DNA from: Comamonadaceae bacterium
GTDB taxonomy: Bacteria > Pseudomonadota > Gammaproteobacteria > Burkholderiales > Burkholderiaceae_C
Assembly (NCBI GenBank): GCA_013823485.1
Contig: PNMF01000009.1
Coordinates: 1 to 44,512 of the forward strand
Direction: 5' to 3'
Length of the DNA: 44,512 bases
Shown in pieces: positions 43,609-44,512 of the stretch; within the stretch, counting starts at the first letter, position 1; the number at the start of each line of letters is the position of its first letter. Both the position numbers and the translations under genes were made by a program. The notes beneath the pieces were generated by a model. The model was not told where the DNA came from and ran no database searches. It saw only the letters and a list, made by a program, of their open reading frames with translations.

Positions 43609-44512
43609 CGCAGCGCTGCCTTGCCCAGGATGAGCAGTTGCACTTCGCTGGCGCCTTCGTAGATGCGCAGCGAGCGGATGTCGCGGTAGAGGTGTTCGAG
43701 CGGGTTGCCCACCTGCACCCCCCGGCCGCCGAACATCTGCAGCGCCATGTCGATGACCTTCTGGGCGTTTTCGGTGGCGGTGAGCTTGGCCGAGGCGGCT
43801 GCTGCCGTGTAGGCCGGCGTGCCGGCGCCCCGGGTCGGGCTGCAGTCGCGCTGCCAGGCGGCGCGGCAGGTGAGCAGGGCAGCGGCGTCGATGAGCGCGC
43901 TCATCTCGCCCAGGCGCACCTGGGTGAGCTGGAAGTCGGCCAGGGTCTGGCCGAACATGCGGCGGGTCTTGGCATGGGCCACCGCCTCGGCCATCGCGCG
44001 CCGGGCCATGCCGAGCGCGGCGGCGGCCACCGAGGGCCGGAAGATGTCGAGCGTCTGCATGGCCAGCTTGAAGCCGCCGTCCACCTCGCCGAGCAAGGCG
44101 TCGCCGGGCAGCCGGCAGCGCTCGAAGCGCAGCGTGGCCAGCGGGTGCGGTGCCATCACCTGGAGGTGTTCGCTGGCATCGAGCCCGGGCCGGTCGGCAT
44201 CGACGATGAAGGCGCTGATGCCGCGCGCCCCGCCGTCGGCCCGGGTGCGGGCAAAGGTGACATAAAAGTCGGCCATGCCGCCGTTGCTGATCCAGGTCTT
44301 GCTGCCATTCAGCTCCCAGGCATCGGCATGGGGCGTGGCGCTGGTGCCCATGGCCGCCACGTCCGAGCCGGCCTCGGGTTCGCTGAGCGCGAAGGCGGCG
44401 ATCTTCTGGCCGCGCGCCACCGCCGGCAGGTAGCTGCGCTGCTGCAGCGGCGTGCCGGCCAGCGTGATGGCGCCGCTGCCCAGCCCCTGCATGGCGAACG
44501 CAAAGTCGGCCA
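43605..44512 (-). CDS. Acyl-CoA dehydrogenase, C-terminal part (cut by the right edge)
   Basis: At least 301 residues; the frame stays open through the edge ([11 protein letters not shown] precedes the Met at which the track begins), so the start is outside. Motifs: [19 protein letters not shown] (FAD/substrate loop), [25 protein letters not shown], and the C-terminal [37 protein letters not shown], which contains the catalytic-base Glu in YEGASE. It introduces a 2,3-double bond into an acyl-CoA, passing electrons to ETF. In context it probably works in the beta-oxidation-like part of aromatic acid breakdown with the ligase. Its stop overlaps the ligase start. Confidence 0.93.
   Translation of the reverse strand, partial: ADFAFAMQGLGSGAITLAGTPLQQRSYLPAVARGQKIAAFALSEPEAGSDVAAMGTSATPHADAWELNGSKTWISNGGMADFYVTFARTRADGGARGISAFIVDADRPGLDASEHLQVMAPHPLATLRFERCRLPGDALLGEVDGGFKLAMQTLDIFRPSVAAAALGMARRAMAEAVAHAKTRRMFGQTLADFQLTQVRLGEMSALIDAAALLTCRAAWQRDCSPTRGAGTPAYTAAAASAKLTATENAQKVIDMALQMFGGRGVQVGNPLEHLYRDIRSLRIYEGASEVQLLILGKAALR

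Overview
The window is very GC-rich, densely packed chromosomal DNA with short intergenic gaps and many 4-base start/stop overlaps (ATGA, GTGA). Gene content fits an aerobic, motile betaproteobacterium of the order Burkholderiales: orphan periplasmic binding proteins, TAXI and LivK/NMT1-type receptors, many hybrid kinases, two chemoreceptors, a BLUF photosensor, a PQQ-type dehydrogenase with its cytochrome c, and CoA-dependent aromatic catabolism. This placement is inferred from gene content; there is no rRNA, tRNA, insertion sequence, CRISPR array or phage gene in the window.

Layout. (1) 1-6643, plus strand: one translationally coupled run of a mercuric-reductase-like flavoprotein (tail only), a DUF547 protein, an FAD oxidoreductase of the type sometimes fused to SelD, a phosphonate-type ABC importer (phnD, phnE, phnC), a metallophosphatase-like protein and a methylthioadenosine/methylthioinosine phosphorylase. 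(2) 6750-8780: soluble PAS hybrid histidine kinase. (3) 8795-11996, minus strand: a YbbA/YbbP-like ABC system. (4) 12318-17319, plus strand: a six-gene secreted-fibre cluster with three subunit-like proteins, a small secreted protein, a PapD-like chaperone and an outer-membrane barrel protein ending in an SdrD-B-like domain. This is the best candidate for an undescribed system. (5) 17325-18697, minus strand: BLUF blue-light sensor overlapping a TAXI binding protein. (6) 18839-22827, plus strand: a second hybrid kinase (paralogue of the first), a chemoreceptor and a DUF2789 protein. (7) 22867-31102, minus strand: NMT1-type binding protein, large hybrid kinase with receiver and HPt, glyoxalase I, chemoreceptor, amidase. 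(8) 31253-32149: ornithine-cyclodeaminase-family enzyme. (9) 32305-35897, plus strand: PQQ-type dehydrogenase, cytochrome c, LivK-type binding protein, flavin-reductase-like protein. (10) 35951-39385: 2OG-Fe(II) oxygenase, NarL-type regulator and membrane kinase as one coupled operon, followed by a three-PAS kinase (39506-41551). (11) 41564 to the right edge, minus strand: acyl-CoA dehydrogenase (cut by the edge), benzoate/2-aminobenzoate-type CoA ligase and a RidA protein.

Taken together the window is a signalling and envelope region. It holds five histidine kinases, one response regulator, two chemoreceptors, one photosensor and four periplasmic binding proteins, three of them without a transporter beside them. 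Binding proteins sit in operons with a kinase (NMT1 type) or a photosensor (TAXI type), which suggests that some act as ligand sensors rather than as transport parts.
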